Assembly (NCBI RefSeq): GCF_000002425.4
Contig: NC_037255.1
Location: forward strand, 3,768,735-3,832,734
DNA: 64,000 nucleotides
Reading direction: 5' to 3'
Source: Physcomitrium patens
Taxonomy: Eukaryota; Streptophyta; Bryopsida; Funariales; Funariaceae
Part shown: piece after piece, positions 1 to 11,250 of the stretch
How positions within the stretch are numbered: position 1 is the first letter of the stretch
Layout: the number at the start of each line of letters is the position of its first letter
Translations under genes and position numbers: made by a program
The notes under the pieces: generated by a model
Told to the model about the DNA's origin: nothing
Database searches by the model: none
The model's input: the letters and a program-made list of their open reading frames with translations, nothing else

Positions 1-2294
1 AATTTTAAGAAGATACTTTTAGTCCAATCAATATATATAGACATCATAAGAACCTCAAATACTTCATATTGGCACATATTTTGAATCATTGCCAAGTCCA
101 TTGGAGCATGTTTTTATCAAGATTTGATTTCAAGATTACTTATTAATCTGAAAAATAATAAATTTTATTAAATATTATTTTTAAATATTCTTATCTTATT
201 CTTTAAAAAAATATATTTTTGATCAATAAAGAATAATATTTTTAAAGCCAAAGCATCTTTATTTTTTAGCAATAAAATCAACATTGATTATTGATTCAAC
301 TTTTATGAAGTAGATTCAATCAAATATGTCTTCTGATCCTTTTATTCATGATATTAAGAATAATTCTTCTAAGTCTCATGATACTTTCTAAATTAAATTT
401 AAAAATAATCTATTCTATTTCAAAAAACAATTATATATTTCAAAAAGTAAAGCACAATTACATGTTCTTAAAGCTTATCATGACTTTCTAGCAATTCAAC
501 ATTTTGGATACAACAAGAATTTGGAGCTAATATCTAGAGATTTTTAGTGGCTTCAAATGTAAAAGGTAGTAAAAGACTTTGTATAATCATGTAATATTTG
601 TTTGATATCAAAAACTTTTCATAATCAATCTTATGGACTTTTCTAGCCATTGCCTATTTTGAAACAACTATGGTCTTTTTGTTTTCTATGGATTTTATTA
701 TAGATCTTCTAGTCTCAAATTTATATGATTCTATATTTATGATAGTAAATTAATTTACCAACATGATATATTTTTTATAATATAAAAAATCTATTATAGA
801 TAAAAATAAACAAAAAACATCTAAATTTTTTCTTGACAATATCTATCACTATCATAAATTGTCCAAAAATATTATATCAAATAAGAGGATCTAATTTGTA
901 TCAAGATTCTAGATAATCTTTTTTAAGATTTTAAAGATGGATATAAAGCTTTCTTTGACTTTCCATCCTCAAACTGATGGATAAACAAAATAAGTGAATC
1001 AAGTTTTTGAGCAATATTTGAGATGTATCATCAGCTATCATCAAGTTGATTGAACAATTTTTTTACCATTGACAAATTTTGCATACAATAATTTGGTACA
1101 TTCTTCTATTTAAGAAACTCCTTCTTTTTTCCATTATAATTATCACCTATGACTTGATATTTTTGAATTTTTAAAAATTAATAATCATTCAACAAGAGAT
1201 TTAGCAAATCGTTTGTCAAAGCTACATATAATAATGAAGGCACAGTTAAAAGAAGCTCAAGAATAACAAAAGATCAATGTAGATGTCTATTACAAAGAAC
1301 AACCAAAATTCAACATAGATGATAAAGTACAACTACTTTGTTGCAATATTAAGACTACTAGTCATTTTGAGAAGTTGAACTAATATAAGCTTAAACCTTT
1401 TCTTATTTGTAAACAAATAAATTTTATTGCTTATAAATTATATCTATTGGAGTCTATAAAGATCCATTTTATAATCTCCATGTCTTTTCTTGAGCCATAT
1501 AAGACAATGAATATCTTAGAAAGAAGTCAAATACCACCTTCTTATATAAAAATGGATAATAATCAAAAGTTCAATGTAGAAGAAGTCTTAGATTCAAGGC
1601 AGTGCCAAAATAGATTAAAATATCTTGTTCATTAGCGCGGATATGATATTAATGAACACACATGGAAGCTAGCAAAGAATCTTTCAAATGCAACAAAGAG
1701 ACTTAAGGCTTTTTGTTGATAACATCCATCAAAATTAAGATGAAGAATAGCAAACCTTTGCTATAAAAAAAATAAGATTTAGAAAAGATAGCATTCTACT
1801 TTCTACTTTTATTTATAACTTTTGTGTATTTGTGATGTTATAGAGATGAAGAATCAATAATCAATAGATTCAACTCAAGAGCTATTACTTGCCAAATTAC
1901 TAGATGAGACATTGTAAAAGATGATATAATCAAAATAAAGATCTTTAACAATAACATATCTTTCCTTGAATAGATGGCAAGATATAACATGTTTGATATC
2001 ACAATCTTAGAAGAGACTCTCGATATTTAGTGATTTTATTAGAAGTATAAATGACTCCTTATGATATTTCAAATATTTTATTTAAATAAAGTTACAAAGG
2101 CTTCAACAATGATTAAATAATAAGGTGGTCTACCTACCTTGGTATGGAACATTATTGATGGCTAAGAAGACCTATCAATCATCTTCAAAGAGAACAAAGA
2201 TTAAAATATGTAGCAAACATAATTCATTGCATTTTAGATTTCTTCAATATATGATGACTATTCTTTGTAGAACTTGTGCCTAGAAGGGGGATAA
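1..2294 (+). mobile_element. Decayed Ty3/gypsy chromovirus, 3' part of internal region
   Basis: This is the 3' part of an LTR retrotransposon fossil that enters from the left edge. Around 957-1040 an integrase core segment with the motif FHPQTDG is readable. Around 1560-1720 a chromodomain-like segment follows (EEVLDSRQ, then LKYLV, with an EHTW segment after it), which is the integrase-chromodomain order of chromoviruses. A purine-rich tract (AGAAGGGGG) at about 2282-2290 fits a polypurine tract just before the 3' LTR. The element is broken many times (well over ten) and has drifted heavily to A/T, so it is old. No gag or reverse transcriptase is visible in the window; they would lie to the left. 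Confidence 0.8.
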
Positions 2295-2958
2295 TGTGAT
2301 AGACATATATATTTATTTCAATATTTATCTATATGATTAAGTAGAAATAGATAAAAATATATTTATTTTATTATATTTTCTAAAAAAAACTTCTAAAAAG
2401 CTTCATAGATATTGCTTTGACTTTATATGTGTTTGTAATGGATTGATAGGCTAGAAACTTGATCAACAAATTAATGACATATTTGTAGTTTTCTATATAT
2501 GCACCACATACAAAAAAAGCTAATTACATGGTATACATATACAAAACTTACCTTGCAAGTTAAGATATATATCATACAAAGTCAATACGTTTCAGAGGTT
2601 CTATAAGATATTGCTAAGTAGCTTCTAATTAAGAGTATATATGGAAGCAAGATTAGAGCCTTCTTCACTCTTTTCAATTCCTTTCTAATCCTTAGTTTTG
2701 TTTTAAGACTTTTTAATCTTCTTGTCTTTCGCCATAGCTATTCTAATTTAATATTATATTATCTTTCAATGATTTTTTAGTCCTTTTGAATGACATAAGA
2801 ATATATTGAGAATTTCTTTCTTTGAGATGCATATCCTTCACAATTATGTAAAATTCATTAAAAACTAAAAATTAGAGCCATTTATAATATATGCTTATTG
2901 TAAGTTTTGATAAAATCTTATTGTAACATGAAACATTCTATTCTTATTTTTCTAAGCA
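2295..2958 (+). mobile_element. Probable LTR of the chromovirus
   Basis: It begins TGTGATAG directly after the polypurine-like tract and probably ends at ...AAGCA near 2958, giving an LTR of about 660 bp. The right boundary is inferred: the next bases, TGGTGTCAA, resemble a plant retroelement primer-binding site (usually TGGTATCAGAG). No second LTR is present in the window to confirm the ends. Confidence 0.5.
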
Positions 2959-3169
2959 TGGTGTCAAATTTCTAATATAAATAGCCAAATTATTATATTT
3001 AATAGATCTGTGAAATAAAATAATAAGTTATACAACAAATATTTTAGAAAGCTGTATTATACAAAGTCTTGCTTGAAAATGCACCAGACACTTACATGTA
3101 AAAGGTAGAATGAAAATTGCAACAACAAATTTTTAACTCTAATAAAATATTAAATAAAATATAATTAAA

Positions 3170-4520
3170 AATTAATAATAATAAAGAAGCTTTAATCAAA
3201 TTCAAAAAAAATCTTAAAATAATTAGAAAAGAAATAATAAGAAATCTTAAAAGAATTAAAAAAAAATCTACAGTTAACTTTAAAAGAATCCCTAAAAAAT
3301 CCTAAAGAAATATTAGAATAATCAAAAATATATCAAAAATAAATCTCAATCGAATTCTAATTTAACTTTAGTTGAAACCTTAATGGACTTCAATCAAATC
3401 CTAGGCCAAATCCTAAATCCTAAGTCCTAAACCTCAAACCTTAACCAAATTCTAAGAAAATTCTAAATTCTAAATTCTAAATCCTCAGCAAATCCTAATC
3501 CAAATTCTAAATCCTAATCCAATTCTAAATCCTAATCAAATCCTAAATCAAACCCTAATCAAAATCTAACCAACTCAACTTAATTTTAGTATAATTTAGA
3601 ATCTCATTATCTATCAATTAAATCATTGATCTTTCTTAAAATTTTATACACTTCTCAAAAACTAAATAAGCAACAAAAATACAAAATTTGAAGATAATTG
3701 CATATACTAAATGGAAGAAAATTCCTAAAATTTGCTAAGGTATTGGTTGGCTTCCTACTCCAATCAAAATGTTGAATTTCTAGTGCCAATATCTCCTTTT
3801 TAAACCATTCAATTATTCTCAAATTTTACATATGTGTAGTAAATCAAGCTTATTAACTTTATACAAAAATTTCACTTCAATCTAATTAGTTGATTATTAA
3901 AGATCTTAGAAACTCTAACTGCCCCTGAAAGTTCAATATCTCAGACATCAACCTACTTGAAATTCAATAACCTTCAATTCAACTATTTGATCAAGCTTAA
4001 ACTTATAGCATAAACTTCATACAACTCTTCAAATAAGTCTTCAAAATTTGAACCATAGATCTATTATCAACCTCACAAAATTCTCTAAAACGTAATACCT
4101 TTCTAATTTCACAAATTTCAAAATCACCGAAAACAACTATGACTTTGCAAAGCTCTTACAAAGTTATTACACATTCAAATCACTCAAAATTAACGCACTA
4201 AAAAACATTATTAAGTCTGCTTTCAAACTTTATTCTTCAATCTACCAAAAAATCCTAGAATTACTATAGGTACCCAATTTTGTGCCTTGAAATCTGATTT
4301 CAGCCTAGGCTGATAACCAATCCTCTCTGAGTATTAAATTTTGCCCTTTTGAGTTAATTTTTGCTAAAATAAACTCCTAAATTTCTCCTATATATGTTCA
4401 TATTCTTTATTTTTCTAATCTACTTTATTTATGGCCTTACAAAGTAAGTAGAAGCCTACTTTGCAAAAAGATAGCATTTATACTTTGAGTTTTATTTACT
4501 TTTGAACTATTGTCTATTTT
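3170..4520. repeat. Unidentified interspersed repeat, copy A
   Basis: This 1.1-1.3 kb segment is a diverged direct copy of 7169-8300. Matching landmarks in the same order are: an AAATCCTAA-rich beginning, a run ending in ATGTTGGCTGTC/ATTGGTTGGCTTCCT-like sequence, ACCCTAGAATT/TCCTAGAATT, ATAACCAAT.CTCTC, and TTACAAAGTAAGTA.AAG near the right end. It has no coding potential. Two same-orientation copies about 2.7 kb apart could be an old LTR pair or two insertions of one non-autonomous element; I cannot choose between these. Confidence 0.7.
3395..3560 (+). repeat. Degenerate CCTAA-rich tract inside copy A
   Basis: More than ten imperfect heptamer-like units of the type (A)AATCCTAA and CCTAAAC are packed into about 165 bases. 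They recall the plant telomere unit CCCTAAA but are rarely exact. Shorter stretches of the same motif appear in copy B (about 7255-7370), so the tract belongs to the repeat rather than being a true internal telomere. Confidence 0.55.
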
Positions 4521-5762
4521 CTAAGATAATTTGCTATAATATTTGAAGTAAGATATTCTATAGTATAATAATTTATTCACCCTTTTTACCTATTATTTAT
4601 GTTATATAAAGACAATACATTTTTTTACTAGGTAAATAATAAATACAAAAGTTTTGAAATGTAACATCTATAAAATTTATCAAATAATAAATTTACTCAA
4701 TATTTTATATCTATCTTTAATATTTAATTTATTTTCAAAAATAAAAAAATAAAAATAAAAAAATACCTTATACATCACTAGAGTAACTAAAATTATGTAT
4801 TCACACTTAATATTAGATAAATTTAAATAAAAAAATAAAAAATTATTTAGATTATATAATAATTATCTGAAATGGTTTATAATTATTTTCTTTACACAAA
4901 TTTCGAACATTTCAATCCAAAATGATAAAAACACATATATTATATTGTATTTAATTTTAAAATATGAATATAAATATTTAAAAAATATATTTATTCTTAT
5001 AATAATTAATAATAAAATTTAAAATTGATTTTTACATGGCATATATGGAGTGGATAATATTTAAAACTTAATTATGTGGCATAAAAATTTGGCAATGATT
5101 TTTAATTAAAATTATACATATATTAGGTCTACCAATAGTTATTATGATAAAATAGCAAAGATGGTGATGTTTGTTGTTTTTTAATTTACAAATAAAGTTA
5201 TATATTTTTTATTGTTATATTCAAACTTGATAAAAACATATTTTTTTACAATATAAAAATTTTGTTGTCTTTTCACATATATTACACTTTTACAATGCAC
5301 TTTTATAAATACAATCAAGATTCTTGATTCTAAAGATAGTAAAGCTAGAAATACCACAATAAATATAGTTTTTCTTAATTTTTTTAAAACTAACTACTTT
5401 AGCTTTTGTAATAACAAAGATTTTTTTTCCAATATTAAATAAGCAAAATTGGTTCCATTGTTATTTTCTTTTTTTTGTTTTTATTTAATTGAATTTTTTT
5501 TAAGAATTATTGATTTTTGATTTGACAAATTAAAATATCTTTTGTTGATTTGATAAGTCAAAATACTTTTATTTGAATAACACATATAGGTTTATTTAAA
5601 GAATATGGTCTATATATTTATAATTTTATCTTTCTACTAAATAACATATCACATTTATACACTTTGTTCTTAAGATCTTATTTTAAATATCTTAAAATAC
5701 TTTAAGAAAAAATTATTTATTTATATTGTAAATGATTTATATCGAAACTTGGATTATATTAG

Positions 5763-5813
<51 letters not shown>

Positions 5814-6944
5814 AGTTTTATATAAATAGCAACTATTCTATGCAATATGTATGAAAAAGACATAGAAAATAGTAAAATTAAAGAGCCTTTATATTAAATA
5901 AGAGGAAAATTTAGAATTAGTTGGAACTTAAAAATGAGAGTTACTAACCAAATAATTCACAAAAAAATCAATTCAAATTAATTACATGAACTTGTTGATT
6001 AATTATAGATTTTATTTTAAATTAGAATATAAAAATGCTATTATATTAATATAAGTTCCAAAGGAAATACAAACAAAAGTATAAGAATACAATTAGAATT
6101 CAAAATATTTGATTATAGAATTGAATGCATATATGAATGGAGACAAAAAACATAAAATAAAATAAAATAAAATAGTACAAGAAATCTAAATAAAATTGGT
6201 AAAGAAAGTAAATTTATATATGAAAATATATTCTTAATATTAATTTAAAAATAAAATAAGATAAAAATTCATAGTATTAAAATTAATTAATGATAATTTA
6301 TAAATATAGATATTAATGTACCAAGTACCATATAAGATCCTAAATTTTTAGGCACAAATATAGTTGTGAATAATATTTGATATTATAATGAACATAAGCT
6401 ATATTCTTTAAAGACTAGAAAAACTTACAAATATTGCAACAAAACAAAGGAAATTTCTTATAAAAAAAAATTATCAACCATTATTATTATTTAAATATTT
6501 AAAATAATATATATATATATATTGAAAAATAATAATATATTAAAAATAAATAAACTTTAAAAATTATAACCATAGAAAATATAAAAATAGAACGTATTTT
6601 AGTTGATGCACATGCCAAAAAAATTTATAAAGTTGTCTAAGATCAATAACAAGATTTAAGAATAGTTCTTTTATCATATCATTATAAAAAAATATCTTAT
6701 TAAGTTAAAGATCGTTTGTAAAAGCCATAGAACTTAGAATAGAGATTTAAGATAAAAGTAAGTAATATGAAGGTATACTATTAATTTTTTAGTTTATCTT
6801 ATAAATTACTATTTTTTTTCTTTTAAACTTCATTATTTTGAACAAAGAAAAAATATTGACAATGAAATCTTAAGAAATAAAGGATATAAATTAATAAAAT
6901 AATAAATAATATAATATAATATAATAAAAACACAAAGACATAAC
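4521..6944. other. Very A/T-rich spacer, no gene seen
   Basis: There are no open frames of note and no recognisable domain. The base composition is extreme, with frequent poly-A/T runs. It holds the (AT)n tract at 5764-5810 and a short (AAAT)n run near 6160. It is probably fully decayed transposon sequence. Confidence 0.7.
5764..5810. repeat. (AT)n microsatellite
   Basis: Uninterrupted AT dinucleotides over about 47 bases in the AT-rich spacer. Confidence 0.95.
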
Positions 6945-7168
6945 CAAATTATGTGCCTTCTTGTCTAGGATTGCATTGGATGCTTGACCATGGAAGACCG
7001 TGCTATGTGCGACACACTAGTTCTCGCTGCCCTGCCGTCTTGTACCCTCCGGATCCCCCTTCTTTTTTNNNNNNNNNNNNNNNNNNNNNNNNNNNNNNNN
7101 NNNNNNNNNNNNNNNNNNNNNNNNNNNNNNNNNNNNNNNNNNNNNNNNNNNNNNNNNNNNNNNNNNNN
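6945..7168. other. Assembly gap (100 N) with a suspect left flank
   Basis: N runs from 7069 to 7168, exactly 100 positions. The preceding 120 bases are abruptly GC-rich amid very AT-rich sequence, contain GGATCCCC and end in a T run. The right flank resumes directly inside repeat copy B. The left flank is probably a low-quality or foreign read end, so the short open frames that cross the Ns are not genes. Confidence 0.7.
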
Positions 7169-8300
7169 AATCCCAATGAAATACTAAAAAAATCTAAAAG
7201 GAATATAAAGAAATCCTGAAATATCCATAAGTAAATTTTAAAATATTCTCATTAAATCCTAATTAAATCCTAAAAAATAGAATAAAAATTTAAACAAATC
7301 TCTACAAATTCTAATGAAAACCTAAAGATATTTAAGAAAATCCTAATAAAATCCTCATAAAATCCTAACCAACTTTAGAATAATCTTAAAGCCTTTATAA
7401 TTATTGACTTAACCATTGAACTTGCTTAAGATTTTGTATACATTGTAATCTAATAATTAATAATAAGCAGAAGTATTTAAAGAAGAATCCAACTTAGTGA
7501 TTGGTAGAAAAAGCTCCACAATTACTTAGATGTTGGCTGTCTTCTTTCTTCAACCTTGATGTTGATCTTCCAACAACAATAATTTCTTTTTGAACTGTTC
7601 ACTTATATTCAAATTTAGCAAAATTGTTGAAACCTAAGATCAAAACTTTTTCATGAAAATTTGCTTCAATTTAACTAGTAGATTACTCAAGATCAAAGAA
7701 AACTTTATAAATCCTTGAAATCCAAAATTTGAAATCCTAATCCAATTAGATTCAAATAACCTTTGATTTAACCATTCAATTAAGTTTAAATTTAGAAAAC
7801 AAATTCAAAAGAAGTAAATGTACAAGCCTACAAATTTTTACTTATCAATATGATAGAAGTTCAAAGATTCTCAAATATATAAATTTTGCTTTATTTCTTA
7901 AAGCTCCAAACCACTTAAAACACCTCTCACTTTGAAAAGCTCTTATAAATTCAATATTAACTCAAATCACTCAAAATCAACTCTCAACTAAACTCTAGTA
8001 AGTTTTTATTCTAATATCTTTCTTTGATCAACTAAAAAACCCTAGAATTGTCGTACGTGCATGGTTCTGTGCGTGAGGGTTTGGTATCAATCCTAGTTCA
8101 TAACCAATTCTCTCCAAGTATTAATTTCTAACTTTTGAAGGTAATTTTTGCTAGAAACTACTCTTAACTTTCTCCTAAAGATGCCTTTATTATTATTTTT
8201 TCTAATCTACCTTGTTGTCTTATTTATGATCTTACAAAGTAAGTAAAAGTTTTTTTACAAAAAGACAACATTAACACTAAATGTATTTACTACATTGCTA
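7169..8300. repeat. Unidentified interspersed repeat, copy B
   Basis: Diverged direct copy of 3170-4520, collinear with it from the AATCCTAA-rich start to the TTACAAAGTAAGTAAAAG landmark at about 8232-8250. Its left end falls in or next to the assembly gap, so the true start is unknown. It has no coding capacity. Confidence 0.7.
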
Positions 8301-8789
8301 TCTTTTATTTATGTATTTTAAAAATATGTCACATTTTTTTCTTTCACCTTATAGTTGTAGTACAACACGTCAACATTACTACACCACAAACTTGACTTTA
8401 ATGATATTAATTTCATATTATACATATGATAAAATAATCAATTTTAATTAGTTATTTGTAGACTTTCTTTTTTTAAATCCAATCTATTTGTGGCATAATT
8501 TAAGAAGTCTTAAACTCTTTTTAGGTTCTATTTTTTGAAAAAATAACATGTTTATCCAATTGATTCTATTATCTATCTAACCATTGCCTAATTTGATACT
8601 CTAAAAATTTTAATTACATTTCCAAATTTAAATTTAAATTTTTTTTAATTACATTTCCAAATAAAATACCCTTTAATATTATAAAATTCCTTTATCATCT
8701 TGTTATATTTCCTACCGAAATACCACAAAGATAAAGTGTCTCTTCAAATTTCTTTTAGGGACTTTAGTACCATTCACAAATTCGCAGAT

Positions 8790-9880
8790 GCAAAACAATG
8801 TCCAATCCATCATATTGTTTCCATGTAAAAATAACCCCACTAAACTCAATAAAGTGTTACAAAAGACCAACCACTGTCCCTTTGTGTAATGAGAAGTTTA
8901 ACAAACAACGTTTACTCAACAAAATCTCTTCGAACACATTTTCGAACACAAAAGACGACTGCCTAAATTGTAAGAATCGCACTGTTTAAACCCATGCGAA
9001 AAAATGGCATTCGAAGGAAACGGATTTGTCAAAGCACAACCGGTTCAATTGTTCCGAGAGGAGTGCTTCGTTAAAAGATTTTAAAGTAGAGCATTCCCAG
9101 GAAGATTTAAACTTGACCAAAAATTTGACCAAAACTTGACCAAAAAGGCAGAAATACAGAAATCCACCAACAAAAAGCACGAACACATCAGATGTCAGAG
9201 CTATCAAGTAGCCTGAAATGAACCCCACGCTGGCACCAGTCTCGTTCATAGAGCCCATGCTATGTAAGGTCTCCGGATTATATCCCAATTTTCACTTCAA
9301 GCCCCTGGAGCACGAAGAGAATGCACACAATCTTCTCCGAGCAGGTTGCTTTAAGAACTTACAACACACTCTTCCTCACTCTAAGATTCCTACCCCGTAA
9401 TGCGTAACCCTATCGAATTCCGATCATCTGTCCGCGTACAACCACAATGGAATGCCACTAAACTTCGACTGCCAAATCCGTCACGATGTAAACGTTTCCC
9501 GACATCAACCAACCAGTTAACAGATGCACTACAAGTGAACACAAAAGACGTCAACAGATCGTCTTAACGCAACCGACTTCGTTCGTGAGCATCAGGATGC
9601 TGATGAGTGATCCTCGAACTAGCTGAGCAGCACACAATCTAACAGCCCCTTGAAAATGCAGCGCGTCACTGCGCGAAACCGGAGCCTACATAAAAATGAA
9701 CGGTAAGCACAACTTAAGAATCGAGCTGTGACGCACAATCACCGATGCGGGAGCAGGAGCTCAGACATTTAACAATGTCGGTGAAAAACTGCCTGTGAAA
9801 ACCGACCCACGCCAGGAAGACGACGTTCCCTGGACAGTTCCTCATTCGTGAACATTTGTTCCTATCACGCCAATCTGATA
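8790..9880. other. Orphan GC-rich island, possible gene relic
   Basis: About 1.1 kb stands out as GC-richer than both sides. On the minus strand a frame from about 9288 to 8986 stays open; its first ATG begins MGSMNETGASV and it runs through a hydrophobic stretch (YLIALTSDVFVLFVGGFLYF) before losing interest. I do not recognise the product. The plus strand carries three AACTTGACCAA-like repeats (TTGACC at 9113, 9125 and 9136), the W-box core of plant WRKY targets. It could be a gene or promoter relic, a first exon whose remainder is gone, or part of a younger transposon. Confidence 0.35.
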
Positions 9881-10477
9881 GGTGCTCAACAATTGATTAA
9901 CATTTAATATCGCAAAAATAATATAGATTATCATATTTGCAGAAGAAGAAAAAATTAATATGGTTACCTGGAATATCAAAATAATAAAATACCTTTCAAA
10001 CACTAACAATCATTTTAATTGTCACAAACACAAATAATACTAAAATATTTGTAATTAGTGGTATGTGTGTGTGTATATATATATATATATATAACCATAT
10101 GCATAGTAATCCCTTTGTAACCTAGTATTCAATAAGTTGATAATCTTTGTTGCTTGATATTTTTTGCCCCATCGGTGATTGTGCATAGACAATATGTGGC
10201 TAAGTCCATCCTATGGTGGTGACTCAATATTTCTATTACCTAGTATTTGATACAATTTAATGATTTATTGAGCTACAAAGGTTTATTGTAGCTAACCATC
10301 CAGCAACACCCAAGAATTATAAGCGGTGGTGGTGGTTGTCTGGGCAAAGGATACTCTACATTATAGTACTATTGTATCATAACCCAACACCTTGGGTATT
10401 TATTTCAGTAATATAATATCCTTCGTTAGGTGATAATTTGTTTTTGTCCACCAAACTTATCAAGTTAAACATGGATC

Positions 10478-10514
<37 letters not shown>

Positions 10515-11250
10515 ATGATTCAAAAGTTTTTTTTATAAGATCTTAAGGTTTATACAATTGCATTTTTTTGTTTATAAAAATTTTATGTGAAGTTTTGTAA
10601 AAATATTTATTATATGGATTATCACAAGATTATTCTAATCAAACTTTGTAATATCTTTATTGATGCGACTTTCATACATATTTAATAAACGGAAATTGAG
10701 TCTTTACAAAGTTGTAATAAAAAATGTTTAAAATTTTAGTTTTAATTGTAATGTTTATGCTTTTATATCATTCTACAAGAGTTCAACTAATTTTTTAAGT
10801 TTTATTGGTTGAAACTTAAAGAAATAGATCACATAACTGCAAAAGATTAGGAAGATTTTTTTTTAAACTCATTAGTTACTTCAACAACATATAGTAAATT
10901 TTATACATGAGAGAAGGAGTCACATCCCTTTGCCAAAGTCACATATTTAGAATTGAGATTTTACAATTGGAACATGAACTACCAATCACGTGAGAAACCT
11001 TTAGGTGTAACATGACATTTATTGGTACTTTAGATCCATTCTAGACCACCCAACCAAAATATAAAAAATTCTAAAAATTAAAAAATACGACATTTTGCAC
11101 ACCAGACTCTAGGTGATTGACAATACTTTTTGAGTGTAGGATTCATTCAATTCCAGAAAAAGAAAACATTTTGATATCAATATTGTATCTTCATTTACTA
11201 TGTCATCGTCGCATTAAATAAATTGCTTGGTCTGGAATGGTCCGAAGTTG
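9881..11250. other. AT-rich spacer with AT/GT microsatellites
   Basis: No gene is seen. It contains a (TG)n(TA)n tract at 10062-10094 and (AT)n at 10480-10510. Composition rises gradually toward the transcribed island that begins at about 11.25 kb. Confidence 0.7.
10480..10510. repeat. (AT)n microsatellite
   Basis: About 31 bases of pure AT repeat. Confidence 0.95.

Noticed and set aside
6953-7219. Open frames running across the N gaps at 7.1 kb and 27.1-27.6 kb
   Set aside because: Runs of N are translated as unknown residues, so the frames have no meaning.
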